DNA of 64,000 bases. It comes from Bacteroidales bacterium (GTDB lineage Bacteria; Bacteroidota; Bacteroidia; Bacteroidales; UBA12170). The DNA lies in contig JADGDY010000003.1 of NCBI GenBank assembly GCA_016744655.1, positions 1 to 64,000 of the forward strand, given 5' to 3'. The position numbers and the translations under genes are program-made. The notes beneath the pieces are model-generated. The model was given only the letters and a program-made list of their open reading frames with translations. It made no database searches and had not been told where the DNA came from. The stretch's first letter is position 1, and each line of letters starts with the position of its first letter. This document shows positions 15,827 to 26,025 of this stretch, one piece after another.

Positions 15827-16489
15827 CTAGATATTTAAGTAGTTCATGAGTGAATCGTAGCGTTCGTTGAGGCTATCGTTTAAGTCGGTTTCAGTATAAG
15901 AAGCTTTAACTTCGTAGTTGTATCTATAGAAAGTCTGTAGGACAGGTTCGATATCCACAGAATTTAGTTTAATGGTGACTTCGATTTTAGTAGATTCCTT
16001 AAAAGAACTCACAAACATATTGAGGATTTTTCTGTTATTAGTTTCTACTATTTGGGCTATCTCTGACAAAGAATAATCATGAATATTAATTTTTAAAACG
16101 ATGATACCTCCAGGATTACTAATTCCAGTAATTTCTGCCAAACGTGAGGCTAAATCACTCACCAAAATACTTCCCAAATAGATTTCATTTTCAGCAAGCA
16201 CAGGCACTACTGTCAGTTGATGCTCATGTATCAACTCTAAAACTTCAAACATGTGTTGATCAGAACGTACAGAAATATTACTATTAGCAATGGGATGTCC
16301 TCCAATGGCCTCCTCAAAATTATTATAGGAATAAATATCATTTTCACTCACCAAACCCAAATAAGTCTCTGCATTTACTATGGGTAAATGAGTTACTTTA
16401 TACTCCTCCATCAAACTCAATCCGAGCATTCCGGTGTCAGATGTTTTTAGAGGTACAATAGTATTTGTTATGAGTTCTTGTGCCAGCAT
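15827..16489 (-). CDS. CBS-domain pair protein with ACT-like C-terminus
   Basis: The 220-residue protein carries two CBS motifs (about 1-55, with GLVSENDIYS, and about 70-125, with LGSILVSDLASRL) that bind adenosyl ligands. The C-terminus of about 80 residues (GGIIVLKINIHDYSLSEIA, then EVTIKLNSVDIEPVLQTF) looks like an ACT fold, the arrangement of AcuB-like proteins. It is probably a ligand sensor with unknown target. Its start directly follows the rsgA stop. Confidence 0.82.
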   Translation of the reverse strand: MLAQELITNTIVPLKTSDTGMLGLSLMEEYKVTHLPIVNAETYLGLVSENDIYSYNNFEEAIGGHPIANSNISVRSDQHMFEVLELIHEHQLTVVPVLAENEIYLGSILVSDLASRLAEITGISNPGGIIVLKINIHDYSLSEIAQIVETNNRKILNMFVSSFKESTKIEVTIKLNSVDIEPVLQTFYRYNYEVKASYTETDLNDSLNERYDSLMNYLNI

Positions 16490-17434
16490 TTAGAATGGTT
16501 TTTTGTCAAATTCTTCATCAAGAATGATGGCAAGATAGTTATTATATCTAGATTCTGCAATCTCCCCATTTTCAACCGCCGTTTTCACTGCACATTGAGG
16601 TTCTTTAACATGTAAGCAATTGTTATATTTGCAATCGTGCATAAAATATTCCAATTCAGGAAAATAACCTGCCACATCTTGTTTTTCCATGTTTACCACA
16701 CCAAACTCTTTAATTCCAGGAGTATCTATGATATACCCACCAAAATCCAGAGGATGCATTTCAGCAAAAGTAGTGGTATGTCGCCCTTTTTGGTGAATCT
16801 TTGAAATTTCGGATGTTTTTAATTCAATCCCCGGCTGTACTGCATTTACCAAAGCTGATTTCCCCACCCCACTATGACCACCAAACATGGAAGTATGACC
16901 TTTCATCATGGTTTTAAGCTCTTCTATACCATCACCTCTTGTTGCGCTGGTCACCAAGCATTTGTATCCAATAGTTTGGTATAGGTATAAAAAATCCCCT
17001 TGAATTTCATTTTCTTTCTCGTTATTGAGATCCACTTTATTAAAAACCAGAACCACTGGAATATGGTAGGCGGCAGCTGTTAGTAAGAAACGATCGATAA
17101 ACCCTGAACTGGTTCTAGGCTGACTGATGGTAACAACCAAAAATGCATAATCAATATTGGTAGCGATAATATGAGTTTGTTTACTTAGCTTGGTCGATTT
17201 TCGAATAATATAATTTCTTCGGGGCAATATGGAATCTATGACTCCATTTTCTTCTCCATCGTCGATATAAGTGACCCTATCTCCCACTGCAATTGGATTG
17301 GTACTTTTAATCCCTGCAATTTTAAACTTCCCCTTAAAGCGACAAGATAATATCTGTCCTGAATCTGTTCTCACTTCATACCAACTGCCTGTAGATCGTA
17401 TAACTACACCGCTGTTTTGTTTTTCTACTGTCAT
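16490..17434 (-). CDS. rsgA: Ribosome small-subunit-dependent GTPase A
   Basis: The 314-residue protein is a circularly permuted GTPase that assists 30S subunit maturation. An N-terminal OB fold (about 5-70) precedes the motifs in G4-G1-G3 order: FNKVDLN, GHSGVGKSALV, and DTPGIKEFG. A C-terminal zinc knuckle follows with Cys and His spaced as in CKYNNCLHVKEPQC. Length and order match RsgA. It heads a minus-strand set with the CBS protein and the Omp85-like protein. Confidence 0.96.
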   Translation of the reverse strand: MTVEKQNSGVVIRSTGSWYEVRTDSGQILSCRFKGKFKIAGIKSTNPIAVGDRVTYIDDGEENGVIDSILPRRNYIIRKSTKLSKQTHIIATNIDYAFLVVTISQPRTSSGFIDRFLLTAAAYHIPVVLVFNKVDLNNEKENEIQGDFLYLYQTIGYKCLVTSATRGDGIEELKTMMKGHTSMFGGHSGVGKSALVNAVQPGIELKTSEISKIHQKGRHTTTFAEMHPLDFGGYIIDTPGIKEFGVVNMEKQDVAGYFPELEYFMHDCKYNNCLHVKEPQCAVKTAVENGEIAESRYNNYLAIILDEEFDKKPF

Positions 17435-17579
17435 TTAAAAAAATTAATTTTTCATTATTCAATCCTCAATAAAACCAGATTCAATTCATATGCTATGCAC
17501 ATAGAAATTTTCGATAAAGATAATACTTTGAATAATTTGCCGTAAATTTACAAAACATAAGTTTTACAAATTGAATTCT

Positions 17580-18236
17580 ATGCTACAAATTATTATATCG
17601 CTCATTCTTGGTCCAATTATGGCAGCTCTATTATTTGGCTATATGAAATACCGCTTCCCTAAAGGATATTTTGGACTACTTTTCCGCTCCTATTTTTGGG
17701 GCTTATTTAGCACCATTATTTTTGCAATTGTATTCTATATCTCCTACCAACAAGGTTATATAGAGCTCAAAAACCTACGAAGAATTATATTCTTTAGTTT
17801 TTTCATTATTGCTTTTGGTCAAGAACTTGGCAAATTTATTGTTTTAAGATATTTAATGCTACCCACAAAGGTTTTCAGAAATCCTTCTGATGGGATTACC
17901 TATTCCTTAATGATTTCTTTTGGTGCTGTAACAGCTACTAATGTTGGTATTATCCTATTCTTTCCTAATACTGATTATAGCATACTTATTTCAAATGTTT
18001 TAGTGGGAATGGTTTATGCTGTAGTGATGGGATTTTTTGTAGGCATGGGAAAAATTAGAAACAATAGGATGATAGATTCCCTATCAGGATTATTTGGTGC
18101 AATATTCTTTCATGGAGTGTATGAGTTTATTATTCAAACTGACGACAAACTTTTGATTTGGCCATTTCTTATTGGTTCAGGAATTATTACCTTTTTATTA
18201 ATTGTTAAAAGTATTCAGATTTCGGACGAACTCTAA
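17580..18236 (+). CDS. PrsW-like intramembrane protease homologue
   Basis: The protein of about 218 residues has roughly seven membrane segments. Segments match the PrsW/CAAX-protease-like family: FGQELGKFIVLRY in place of EExxK, GITYSLMISFGAVTATN in place of the G-Y-x-FA-x-EN site, and a late FFHGVYEFI His segment. The second Glu of the first motif is kept (QE), but the Glu of the second motif is Thr, so catalysis may be lost. TTG 17571 is in frame, and ATG 17580 is preferred. The next gene, a cyclase-like protein, starts 69 bases later. A short hairpin (18235-18260) lies between them. Confidence 0.65.
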   Translation: MLQIIISLILGPIMAALLFGYMKYRFPKGYFGLLFRSYFWGLFSTIIFAIVFYISYQQGYIELKNLRRIIFFSFFIIAFGQELGKFIVLRYLMLPTKVFRNPSDGITYSLMISFGAVTATNVGIILFFPNTDYSILISNVLVGMVYAVVMGFFVGMGKIRNNRMIDSLSGLFGAIFFHGVYEFIIQTDDKLLIWPFLIGSGIITFLLIVKSIQISDEL

Positions 18237-18305
18237 GCGAGAAATTGTATAATTTCGCTACCTGAATAACATATAATTTAGGAAAACCTCAATAAAACAT
18301 CGCAG

Positions 18306-19238
18306 ATGAAAAAGCCCATTAGAAAATTACATTTTGATAGTGTATTAGAGATTTTAAATGAATACGATTTAGAATCTACCTATGAAAAAGTAAATATTAT
18401 TCCTGATAACGCTGATTTATACAAAGAAATTTCATCATATATTGATACTGACAGCTTTAGTAGAAGGGCTGTATTAGGAATTGACATATATAGATATGGG
18501 ATGTTTAAGCATTTGGAGCAAACCTTAATTCCTGCTTTATTTAAAATTTTCTTTGACAAAGCCATTAGACTCTGCCTAGAATCCAATCAGTATGTATTCC
18601 AGAACTATGATAAGAAAAGTATAGAAAAAGCCTTTATTAGCACAGGTGATGGAGGATTCTTAATTTTAGAAACTCCGCTACATGCAGTTCTTTTTGCCAT
18701 TAATTTTGAGTTGGTGGTTCGTTCTTATAATGCCTTTCACCTATTCCCTAAATTGAGAAAGATTATTGGAAATATTGAACTTCGATATGCCATTACACAT
18801 GATACTTTATTCCATTTTGATGATAACTATTATGGTAGTGCCATTATCAATAATGCTAGAATTCTTAATAAAGACAACCTGAACAGGTGCCTTTTAGACG
18901 AGAGTTCTCATAACTGGTTCTTAATTAATTGCGATGGTATTGAAAATCTTCAGGTTTATACCATCCACGATATCGCCAATGTTTTTGATTTCCAAGAATA
19001 TGAGCATAAATGGATTGATAAAGGCAACAACTTGATTATCCCTCCAAAGAAATCGAGATACGATGGCATTATCAATTCTGACATTTCAAAGATTGGGCAA
19101 ATTCAATCCAAAGAAATGTATATGAATATCTATAACTTACACCTGCAAGTGAGTATGTATATTAGCTCCGATGCCTCTTTGGATAAAGAGAGGTTGATTA
19201 CTATTAGTCTGGGGAATTTGAATACTTCGGGGATATAG
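18306..19238 (+). CDS. Protein with class III nucleotidyl cyclase-like domain
   Basis: In this 310-residue protein residues about 55-190 align by pattern with class III adenylate/guanylate cyclases. GIDIYRYG (first metal Asp, D60) and STGDGGFL (second metal Asp, D115) match, and NYYGSAIINNARIL matches the YGxxVNxAARL stretch, keeping Arg185 but with Ile where the transition-state Asn is expected. The C-terminal 100 residues are unassigned. Bacterial cyclases of this fold make cAMP, cGMP or, in Pycsar defence, cCMP/cUMP. Adjacency to a membrane protein is reminiscent but not proof. The assignment is by motif inspection only. Confidence 0.5.
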   Translation: MKKPIRKLHFDSVLEILNEYDLESTYEKVNIIPDNADLYKEISSYIDTDSFSRRAVLGIDIYRYGMFKHLEQTLIPALFKIFFDKAIRLCLESNQYVFQNYDKKSIEKAFISTGDGGFLILETPLHAVLFAINFELVVRSYNAFHLFPKLRKIIGNIELRYAITHDTLFHFDDNYYGSAIINNARILNKDNLNRCLLDESSHNWFLINCDGIENLQVYTIHDIANVFDFQEYEHKWIDKGNNLIIPPKKSRYDGIINSDISKIGQIQSKEMYMNIYNLHLQVSMYISSDASLDKERLITISLGNLNTSGI

Positions 19239-19562
19239 TTCAGTAATACCTACGGTGTATTTTATGGCCTTATAAAATCAAAGGCTGAAGAGTAGTGCTA
19301 GAGTATAATCACTTAGCCATCATTCTGTGACTAATATAAATTTTCGTTTGATTATTCTTTTTCTTTTACCCTTTTTCGAAAAATGGTAGCAAAAACAACC
19401 GCTGTATCAAAAAATCTACTCCATAAATAGCTTTACGGAAAAACAATAAACTCCTCTTTATAGCGACATTCTTCGAATCGTCATGATTTAAATCACAAAT
19501 TTGGAGTTCTGAAAATGGGAATTATCCCACTAACTCTTCTTTATATAAAATATTACAGCCTT
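19239..19562. other. Intergenic region between the cyclase-like gene and parC
   Basis: About 324 bases between convergent genes. I see no reading frame, terminator with T run or repeat that can be supported. Confidence 0.5.
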
Positions 19563-22511
19563 CTAAAAATCTAAAGTAATCTGGTTTTCATCTGAAGCCG
19601 CCCCTGGTTTTGGAGTTGGCTTTTTGGCCTTTTTATAATGCATGGGTTTAGGCTTATCCTTTTTCTCCTCCACTATTACATGGTTCTCGTCCACCTCAAT
19701 TTCCAACTCAATCTTCAAATCTCCAACTTCTTCTACTTTATCCTCCTCTGACTTTGTAGATTTCATGGGAGGAATTTTAGCAAGCTTCTTTTTATATGTG
19801 GTTTTCTTTTCTGGCTCAGGTTTAACTTTTACAGCCTCCTCTATTGGTTTTTTCTCAGTGCTTTCAGAAGTATCCAGAACTTCTACTGATGATGTTTCTT
19901 CAGCACTAGTATTTTCTTCTTCAACCGCCTCTTCTGCTTCTTCGCTTTTCTCTTCTTGCAATGGCGGGTATTCATAGGCCAATGGGGCTTCCCATTTGAA
20001 TGATTTTACCTTTTCATTGGTCACTCGTTTTCCTTTAGCTTTAAGGCTTTTAATGCCAATAAACTCATCCACATCAATCACTTCCACATCTAGGTTTTTA
20101 CCTTTACCTGTGGTTACTTGTAATTGAGCTAAGTAATCAAGACTAAACTCAAGCAATTTACCCGCATCATCCCCAACTACACTAACTTTTCTATCAGTTT
20201 CATCTAAATAAAAACGTTTTACGTAAGGCAATTTAGTGGCAGACTCTGTATAAACTACAGTCATTACTTTTCGAGGATCGTATTTCACAATTTGAATCAT
20301 TTGATCATCAAAGTGATTGCTCAAATCAAAATTATAAAGTTGATAATGACCCGATTTCATGATGGTGAGGATTTTATCATCGCCTTTAAATGCACCTAGA
20401 TACTCTCCTCTTTCTTCTGTATTCAATCGTTTCACAGTATCATCATACCAAATATCTATAGCTCCTAATGTACTTACTCCATCCTCTTTAACAACAATTT
20501 TCTTGATGTATTTTTTGGTGAGGATGTTTCCTTTGGATCCACGACCTTTAATAGCTAAATCTTTAAAATCGAAGTCAATAACCGTCTTCTTGAGCTTTGG
20601 CTCGGCTCTTAAGTATATTTTAATCACTTCTGCTTCACCATTTGGATTGGCAGTAAAATAAGAAACTTTAGAATCTTTTTTACCAGAAGTAAGATCATAC
20701 ATTTTATCACGGGTAATAGATGTTACAGGGAAGCGCTTCACATAATAATTGCCTCCCCTTCCTTCTCGATAAACCATATTATAGGTCATCCTATCGTCGT
20801 TCTTATTGAACACATCCACATGAATGATATTCTTACCCACAAAGGTTTTAGAACTCACCTTGGTCACCATGAAATTACCATCTTGCATAAAGACAATGAT
20901 ATCATCGATATCGGAACAAAGGCCTACATATTCATCTTTTTTGAGTGCTGTTCCAACAAATCCATCCTCACGATTTACATAAAGCTTGGTATTTGCGACT
21001 GCGACCGTAGCAGCATTAATACTTTCGAAATTTCTGATCTCAGTTTTACGCTCTCTACCCTTACCATATTTCTTCTTGATGAGTTTGAAATAATCAATAG
21101 CGAAGTCAATTAGATTGGCCAAATGGAATTCAACTTGTGCTAATTCTTCATTTAATCCAAAAATCTGTTCATCAGCTTTAAAGCTGTTATATTTTGAAAT
21201 CCTCTTGATTCTTATTTCTGTTAATCTAATGATATCATCACGAGTCACCTCTCTGATAAAATCTTTAACGTAAGGCTTCAATCCATCATCAATGGCAACA
21301 ATAACCTCTTCAAACGATTCACAGGTTTCAATATCGCGATAGATTCTTTTTTCAATAAATATCTTTTCTAAAGATAGATTATGCAGTTGTTCTAGAAGCT
21401 CGCCTTTTTTAATTTCCAGTTCCAGTTTGAGCAATTGTACTGTTTGCTCAGTAGAGAACTTTAACATCTCTTTCACCCCTTTAAAATGAGGTTTATCGTG
21501 CATGATGATACATGAGTTTGGCGAAATACTCACTTCACAATCGGTAAATGCATAAAGTGCATCTATAGTTTGGTCGGGAGAAACACCAGGGGCCAAGTGT
21601 AGTAAAATCTCCACATCCTGGGCCGTATTATCATCAATCTTTTTAATTTTTATCTTGCCTTTATCATTGGCTGAGAGGATGCTATCAATTAAGTTTGAGG
21701 TAGTTTTAGAAAACGGAATCTCGGTTATTTTTAGCAACTTAGCTGATTCTTGAACAATACGAGCTCGCACCCTTATTTTCCCTCCTCTAAGTCCATCCTT
21801 ATATCTTTCCACATCAATCAATCCACCTGTTTGAAAATCAGGATACAGTTCAAAGCTTTTATTTCTTAGGACTGCAATTGAAGCATCAATTAATTCATTA
21901 AAATTATGTGGCAATATTTTTGAAGCTAAACCTACAGCAATACCTTCGACTCCATGAGCCAGTAATAAAGGAAATTTCACAGGCAGGGTAACAGGCTCAT
22001 CATTTCTACCATCGTAAGAAGGTTTCCAATTTGTGGTTTTAGGATTAAAAACCACTTCAAGAGCAAATTTTGTGAGACGAGCTTCTATATAACGAGATGC
22101 AGCAGCACGGTCACCGGTTAGAATATTTCCCCAGTTTCCCTGCATATCGATTAACAAATCCTTTTGTCCAATATGAACCAATGCATCACCAATACTAGCA
22201 TCACCATGAGGGTGATACTTCATGGTATTACCAATGATATTGGCCACTTTATTATAGCGACCATCATCCATTTCACGCATAGAATGTAGTATTCTTCTAT
22301 GAACGGGTTTTAATCCGTCATGAATATCTGGAACAGCACGTTCTAGAATCACATAAGAAGCGTAGTCGAGAAACCAATTCTCATACATTCCAGAAAGGTG
22401 TAATGCCTTTTGCATTTCCCCCCGGTTCTCTTCCTCCTCATGGCCATCCTCTTGCTCTTCGTCCTCTGGCTCTATATTTTCGTCTAAAGGTTCAATATAT
22501 TCGTCGTCCAT
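19563..22511 (-). CDS. parC: DNA topoisomerase IV subunit A
   Basis: The 982-residue type IIA topoisomerase A subunit cuts and rejoins DNA for decatenation. It has an acidic N-terminal extension (1-33), the breakage-reunion domain with HGLKPVHRRIL-type start, HPHGDASI and the active Tyr141 in AASRYIEARL, a coiled-coil tower, and a C-terminal beta-pinwheel. A long acidic/Lys-Pro-rich tail (about 860-982) follows. Lack of a canonical GyrA box and the Bacteroidetes-type tail favour ParC over GyrA. parE is not adjacent. The BatA-like gene upstream ends 45 bases before. Confidence 0.9.
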   Translation of the reverse strand: MDDEYIEPLDENIEPEDEEQEDGHEEEENRGEMQKALHLSGMYENWFLDYASYVILERAVPDIHDGLKPVHRRILHSMREMDDGRYNKVANIIGNTMKYHPHGDASIGDALVHIGQKDLLIDMQGNWGNILTGDRAAASRYIEARLTKFALEVVFNPKTTNWKPSYDGRNDEPVTLPVKFPLLLAHGVEGIAVGLASKILPHNFNELIDASIAVLRNKSFELYPDFQTGGLIDVERYKDGLRGGKIRVRARIVQESAKLLKITEIPFSKTTSNLIDSILSANDKGKIKIKKIDDNTAQDVEILLHLAPGVSPDQTIDALYAFTDCEVSISPNSCIIMHDKPHFKGVKEMLKFSTEQTVQLLKLELEIKKGELLEQLHNLSLEKIFIEKRIYRDIETCESFEEVIVAIDDGLKPYVKDFIREVTRDDIIRLTEIRIKRISKYNSFKADEQIFGLNEELAQVEFHLANLIDFAIDYFKLIKKKYGKGRERKTEIRNFESINAATVAVANTKLYVNREDGFVGTALKKDEYVGLCSDIDDIIVFMQDGNFMVTKVSSKTFVGKNIIHVDVFNKNDDRMTYNMVYREGRGGNYYVKRFPVTSITRDKMYDLTSGKKDSKVSYFTANPNGEAEVIKIYLRAEPKLKKTVIDFDFKDLAIKGRGSKGNILTKKYIKKIVVKEDGVSTLGAIDIWYDDTVKRLNTEERGEYLGAFKGDDKILTIMKSGHYQLYNFDLSNHFDDQMIQIVKYDPRKVMTVVYTESATKLPYVKRFYLDETDRKVSVVGDDAGKLLEFSLDYLAQLQVTTGKGKNLDVEVIDVDEFIGIKSLKAKGKRVTNEKVKSFKWEAPLAYEYPPLQEEKSEEAEEAVEEENTSAEETSSVEVLDTSESTEKKPIEEAVKVKPEPEKKTTYKKKLAKIPPMKSTKSEEDKVEEVGDLKIELEIEVDENHVIVEEKKDKPKPMHYKKAKKPTPKPGAASDENQITLDF

Positions 22512-22556
22512 TCTTATTAATTTTATGCTTGTGCTGTCATTCTTTACCCAAAAAGG

Positions 22557-24617
22557 TTATTTCCAAAACCTTAATATCATAGTTTCCACAAAAATAAATA
22601 TAATTGCGAAAAACAGAAACCATTTCCAAAGACTAAATCCTTGATCCATCTGAACCAATTGGGCGGTGATTTTATCGGCGGAGGATTTTATCATTTGAAA
22701 ATTTGGCCAATTATTTTGAGCGATCTTGTTTGACAACTCTTCTGTTGACCATATTCTAAAATCAGATTCTTTTCTATTATAATTTACTGCTATTTTCTCT
22801 GTGACCTCCTCATTAAATTCCACCTTAAAAACTCCATCATTAGGCCACTGAACATGAAGCAATGTATACTCTTGAAGATTTTTATGTTTCATCTCAGGTA
22901 TCCAAACTTGCTCGTCTTGCTTTAAATAAATTACCGCATCTTTAGTTTTGTTTTCGTTGTTTATCTTCACCTCCACCGGATTTCCTGAACCCAAGATTTC
23001 ATAATTTGGCTTTTGTGATTTTGATTGCATCACCATTTGATACACCACAGGAACAAACAAGGCATGTTGAGGCAGCTGACTATAAGCAACCTGAAGCGGA
23101 AAAGCCAATTGATATACTTTTCCTGAACCTAGCTTTGATTCGCTTAATAATGTATTTCCATTTCTGGTTTGCAAAAGGTTTAAACTGGAACTGGAAGACT
23201 TCAGGTTAATGGGCCAATATTTATAAATCAAAGGCAGATCTATCTTCTGATTTTTATCATTTTGCCCCCATTCCTTTTGAAATACTCTTTCAAAAAAAGA
23301 TAATTCTTTGTTGATTTCATTCAATCGAACCTCTCCGGTATCTATAGATTGATAAAGAGGCAAGTTGTTTTTTCTTAGCCAAGATTGGTATTGATTATTC
23401 TCAGATGGAATAAATAAAACTTGAACACCAGATTTCACATGATCTTCTATCTCTTTGGCCAAACCACTTCCTATTTCTCTTAAACCATTTATCACTATTA
23501 AATCTTGCTGAGAAAGTTGGTTATAATCAACAGAATTAGCAGTGAAATTTTTCATCTGAATCAGACTATCATCATTAAAAAGCTGGTTTAGATAAGCGTT
23601 TGGTTGATCATTTGAAATAACTGCAACTTGAAACAAATCTCTTACCTGAAATCCAAAATACAACCTATCATCATAGGTAATGGGATAATCTTCAATTTCT
23701 ATCCTTCCAGAAAACTGACCTTGCTCATCGTTGGTGAAAGATAAATTGAATATTTGGCTAGCTCCAGCTTCTAAATCAACTGTGAGGACCGCTTTTTGTT
23801 GCTCTTGAATAAATAACTTTAGAGGAATGCTATTCTGATCTTCTTCTCCATTATTGCTTAATAACACATGCAATAGAGATACAGTTTGAGGAAGCTGAAC
23901 AGGATGTTCAAACCAAACACTATCAACAGACAAGTTATTAACGGGATTATTCTGCAGAGGCAAGAGTCGTACGAGCAAATTGGTGTCTACTTCCATACTC
24001 TTATTAAAACTCGAATTCTTTTGGAAGTCAGAGAGCAAATAAAAGTAAGCCGATTTGGATAATAGATCATCTTGATTTCGGAGCATCTGTTCTCTCTGAA
24101 AAACCTCCTCTAATTCTTGTTGCACATATACTGGTTCCACCTCCATAATATGCTGAGTCATCTCCATTTTATTAAACCATCTATGATGACGAGCATCCAT
24201 TTCATTGGTAATCAAATGAAATTTATCATTATTATTATAAGACTCTAGAATATTTAAAGCCATGTTTTGGGCCTCATTCAACAGACTTCCATTCTCTCCC
24301 AAATGAGTCATACTAAAGGAATTATCCAAATATAAACTCACCAATTGATGGCTTTGTTTTTCTATTGCAACATTATCATTTGGAATAAAAGGACGAGCAA
24401 AAGCCAATACCACAAATACTATACTTAGTATCCTCATCGCTAAAATCAGCAAATGCTTTAGCTGAGATTGTTTCTTGGTTTTTTTATGAATGCTTTTAAG
24501 CAAAGCAACATTACTAAAGTATACTTTTTGATACTTTCGGAAATTGAAAAGATGGACTAATATGGGAATAGCCACTGCAAACAATCCGTATAAAATATTA
24601 GGGTATAAAAACTCCAT
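22557..24617 (-). CDS. BatA-like membrane protein with vWA domain
   Basis: The 686-residue protein opens with the N-terminal double-transmembrane domain of the aerotolerance (BatA) family (FLYPNILYGLFAVAIPILVHLFNFR) and a second segment near 60-80. A vWA-like region follows with MIDAS-type DNSFSM at about 111-116, then a long periplasmic part and a final C-terminal membrane helix (about 663-683). Bat-type proteins act with MoxR ATPases, but here it stands alone beside parC, as often in Bacteroidetes. The function is unknown. It is probably a membrane-anchored chaperone or assembly factor. Confidence 0.82.
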   Translation of the reverse strand: MEFLYPNILYGLFAVAIPILVHLFNFRKYQKVYFSNVALLKSIHKKTKKQSQLKHLLILAMRILSIVFVVLAFARPFIPNDNVAIEKQSHQLVSLYLDNSFSMTHLGENGSLLNEAQNMALNILESYNNNDKFHLITNEMDARHHRWFNKMEMTQHIMEVEPVYVQQELEEVFQREQMLRNQDDLLSKSAYFYLLSDFQKNSSFNKSMEVDTNLLVRLLPLQNNPVNNLSVDSVWFEHPVQLPQTVSLLHVLLSNNGEEDQNSIPLKLFIQEQQKAVLTVDLEAGASQIFNLSFTNDEQGQFSGRIEIEDYPITYDDRLYFGFQVRDLFQVAVISNDQPNAYLNQLFNDDSLIQMKNFTANSVDYNQLSQQDLIVINGLREIGSGLAKEIEDHVKSGVQVLFIPSENNQYQSWLRKNNLPLYQSIDTGEVRLNEINKELSFFERVFQKEWGQNDKNQKIDLPLIYKYWPINLKSSSSSLNLLQTRNGNTLLSESKLGSGKVYQLAFPLQVAYSQLPQHALFVPVVYQMVMQSKSQKPNYEILGSGNPVEVKINNENKTKDAVIYLKQDEQVWIPEMKHKNLQEYTLLHVQWPNDGVFKVEFNEEVTEKIAVNYNRKESDFRIWSTEELSNKIAQNNWPNFQMIKSSADKITAQLVQMDQGFSLWKWFLFFAIIFIFVETMILRFWK

Positions 24618-24757
24618 TTCTAAGTATCAAATTTTGTGGAAAAGCACAAAAATAAGGCATTTCACTTAATTGAGGAATAAGGCTTTCGAAAAGATTTAAA
24701 CACTTTTTCCCTATCCGATTCTCACTAAGGAATTTAGGAAACTAGTATCACAAAATA

Positions 24758-25951
24758 TTAAGAATGCTCAGCGATTAGATCACCTCCTACATCCTCTTTA
24801 ACCATAATCATATCGTAGATTATTTTAAACCAAATGGCAATACAAGGCCACACTTTCACTGAGAATGGAACAATAAACTCACGTCGTACTAAAGGAGGAA
24901 AAGCATCGGTTAATGCTAAAGAAGTAAATACCATTGAAGAGATAAACAGGATATTATTCCATTTTGTTTTGGGGCTTGCAATATACCAAATGGCAATCCC
25001 TGCCATTGCAATCACAAAGGTGGGTGATTCTGCTCTGTGGTTAAAAATAACTACCCAAATCAATATTGACGCTAGCGTGAGCAAACGAAATCTATAAAAT
25101 CGGTATTTCTTATAAAACAACATTGGTATCAAGAAAACGATTACTCCAAACATCTGGATATAAAGATTGTTGATTTGTACAGGAGAGATGAGTTTAACAA
25201 CACTTAAAAATGAAAAATTCAGATAGGTAATTTTTTCAGCACCCAACAAGCTCATCCAGCTTTCAACTAAAAACTGATATTGATCTAAACTCACAAAAAC
25301 AAGAGGCAAAGCCAACCAAATTAAAAACCAAAAACATGAATACAAAGCTACTTTCCATTTTTCTGGATACAATAAAAAGATGGCGAAACCCACTAAGCCA
25401 AACACTTTTATAAAAATGGAACTCACCATAAAAAAGCTAGCCCAAAACACTTGGCCTCTTTCCATTTTTCCAAAGCTAAGAATCAATAAAGCTATTAAAA
25501 GGGCATTCGATTGGGCATTGAGTAAAGCAGTAACCAACTCTAACAACACAATCATGATCATTATGCCTTTTGAATAATCGCTTATCCTGGGCAAATAATA
25601 TAAGGAATATACCAACAATAAGGCATTCAGCAGACTCCATAAGGTTAATCCTAACCAATCGGGAAAGTGACTAAAAATGCCAAAAAAAGCTGAAAAGCTT
25701 GGTGAATATTTAAAATAATCGAAATGTTCTGTAGGATGAATAGTGTATAAGTTTTTCCCGTCTACAAGATGATGATGAGAATATTTAAATATCTCATAAT
25801 TATTATAGTGTGAATATAGATTCTTATCAACGCCAAAAGTCTTTTCACCTCTATGCAACAGAGACGACATGACCAGAATCGTAAGAAAACTAATGACTAA
25901 AAAAACCGCTTTCTTATTGGTAAGAAACCATTGTAAATAACGACGCACCAT
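24758..25951 (-). CDS. GT87-type polyprenyl-linked glycosyltransferase, membrane protein
   Basis: The 397-residue protein has about ten hydrophobic segments. The N-terminal periplasmic loop (Asp39 region through FDYFKYSPSFSAFFG) matches GT87/DUF2029 mannosyltransferase-like enzymes, where an acidic residue after the first helix is catalytic and F-x-Y-x-P is conserved. Such enzymes transfer sugars from polyprenyl-phosphate donors at the outer face of the inner membrane. No partner genes in the same direction indicate the acceptor. Assignment rests on topology and the KYSP motif. Confidence 0.75.
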   Translation of the reverse strand: MVRRYLQWFLTNKKAVFLVISFLTILVMSSLLHRGEKTFGVDKNLYSHYNNYEIFKYSHHHLVDGKNLYTIHPTEHFDYFKYSPSFSAFFGIFSHFPDWLGLTLWSLLNALLLVYSLYYLPRISDYSKGIMIMIVLLELVTALLNAQSNALLIALLILSFGKMERGQVFWASFFMVSSIFIKVFGLVGFAIFLLYPEKWKVALYSCFWFLIWLALPLVFVSLDQYQFLVESWMSLLGAEKITYLNFSFLSVVKLISPVQINNLYIQMFGVIVFLIPMLFYKKYRFYRFRLLTLASILIWVVIFNHRAESPTFVIAMAGIAIWYIASPKTKWNNILFISSMVFTSLALTDAFPPLVRREFIVPFSVKVWPCIAIWFKIIYDMIMVKEDVGGDLIAEHS

Positions 25952-26025
25952 AAATGTGAATATTATGGTGCGAAATTATAAATTATATTTTATTTCTATG
26001 TTAGAAAAACATGATCAAAAACATA

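Noticed and set aside
17571-18236. Proven Pycsar system (cyclase plus effector)
   Set aside because: The effector-like gene precedes the cyclase-like gene, lies among housekeeping genes, and the cyclase assignment is motif-level only. It is kept as a hypothesis.
19642-19977. 111-codon Ser-rich frame opposite parC
   Set aside because: It is antisense to the acidic and Lys/Pro-rich parC tail. Low-complexity shadow of a clear gene.
19563-22511. GyrA assignment
   Set aside because: No canonical GyrA box is seen in the C-terminal region, and the acidic N-terminal and Lys/Pro-rich C-terminal extensions fit Bacteroidota ParC better.
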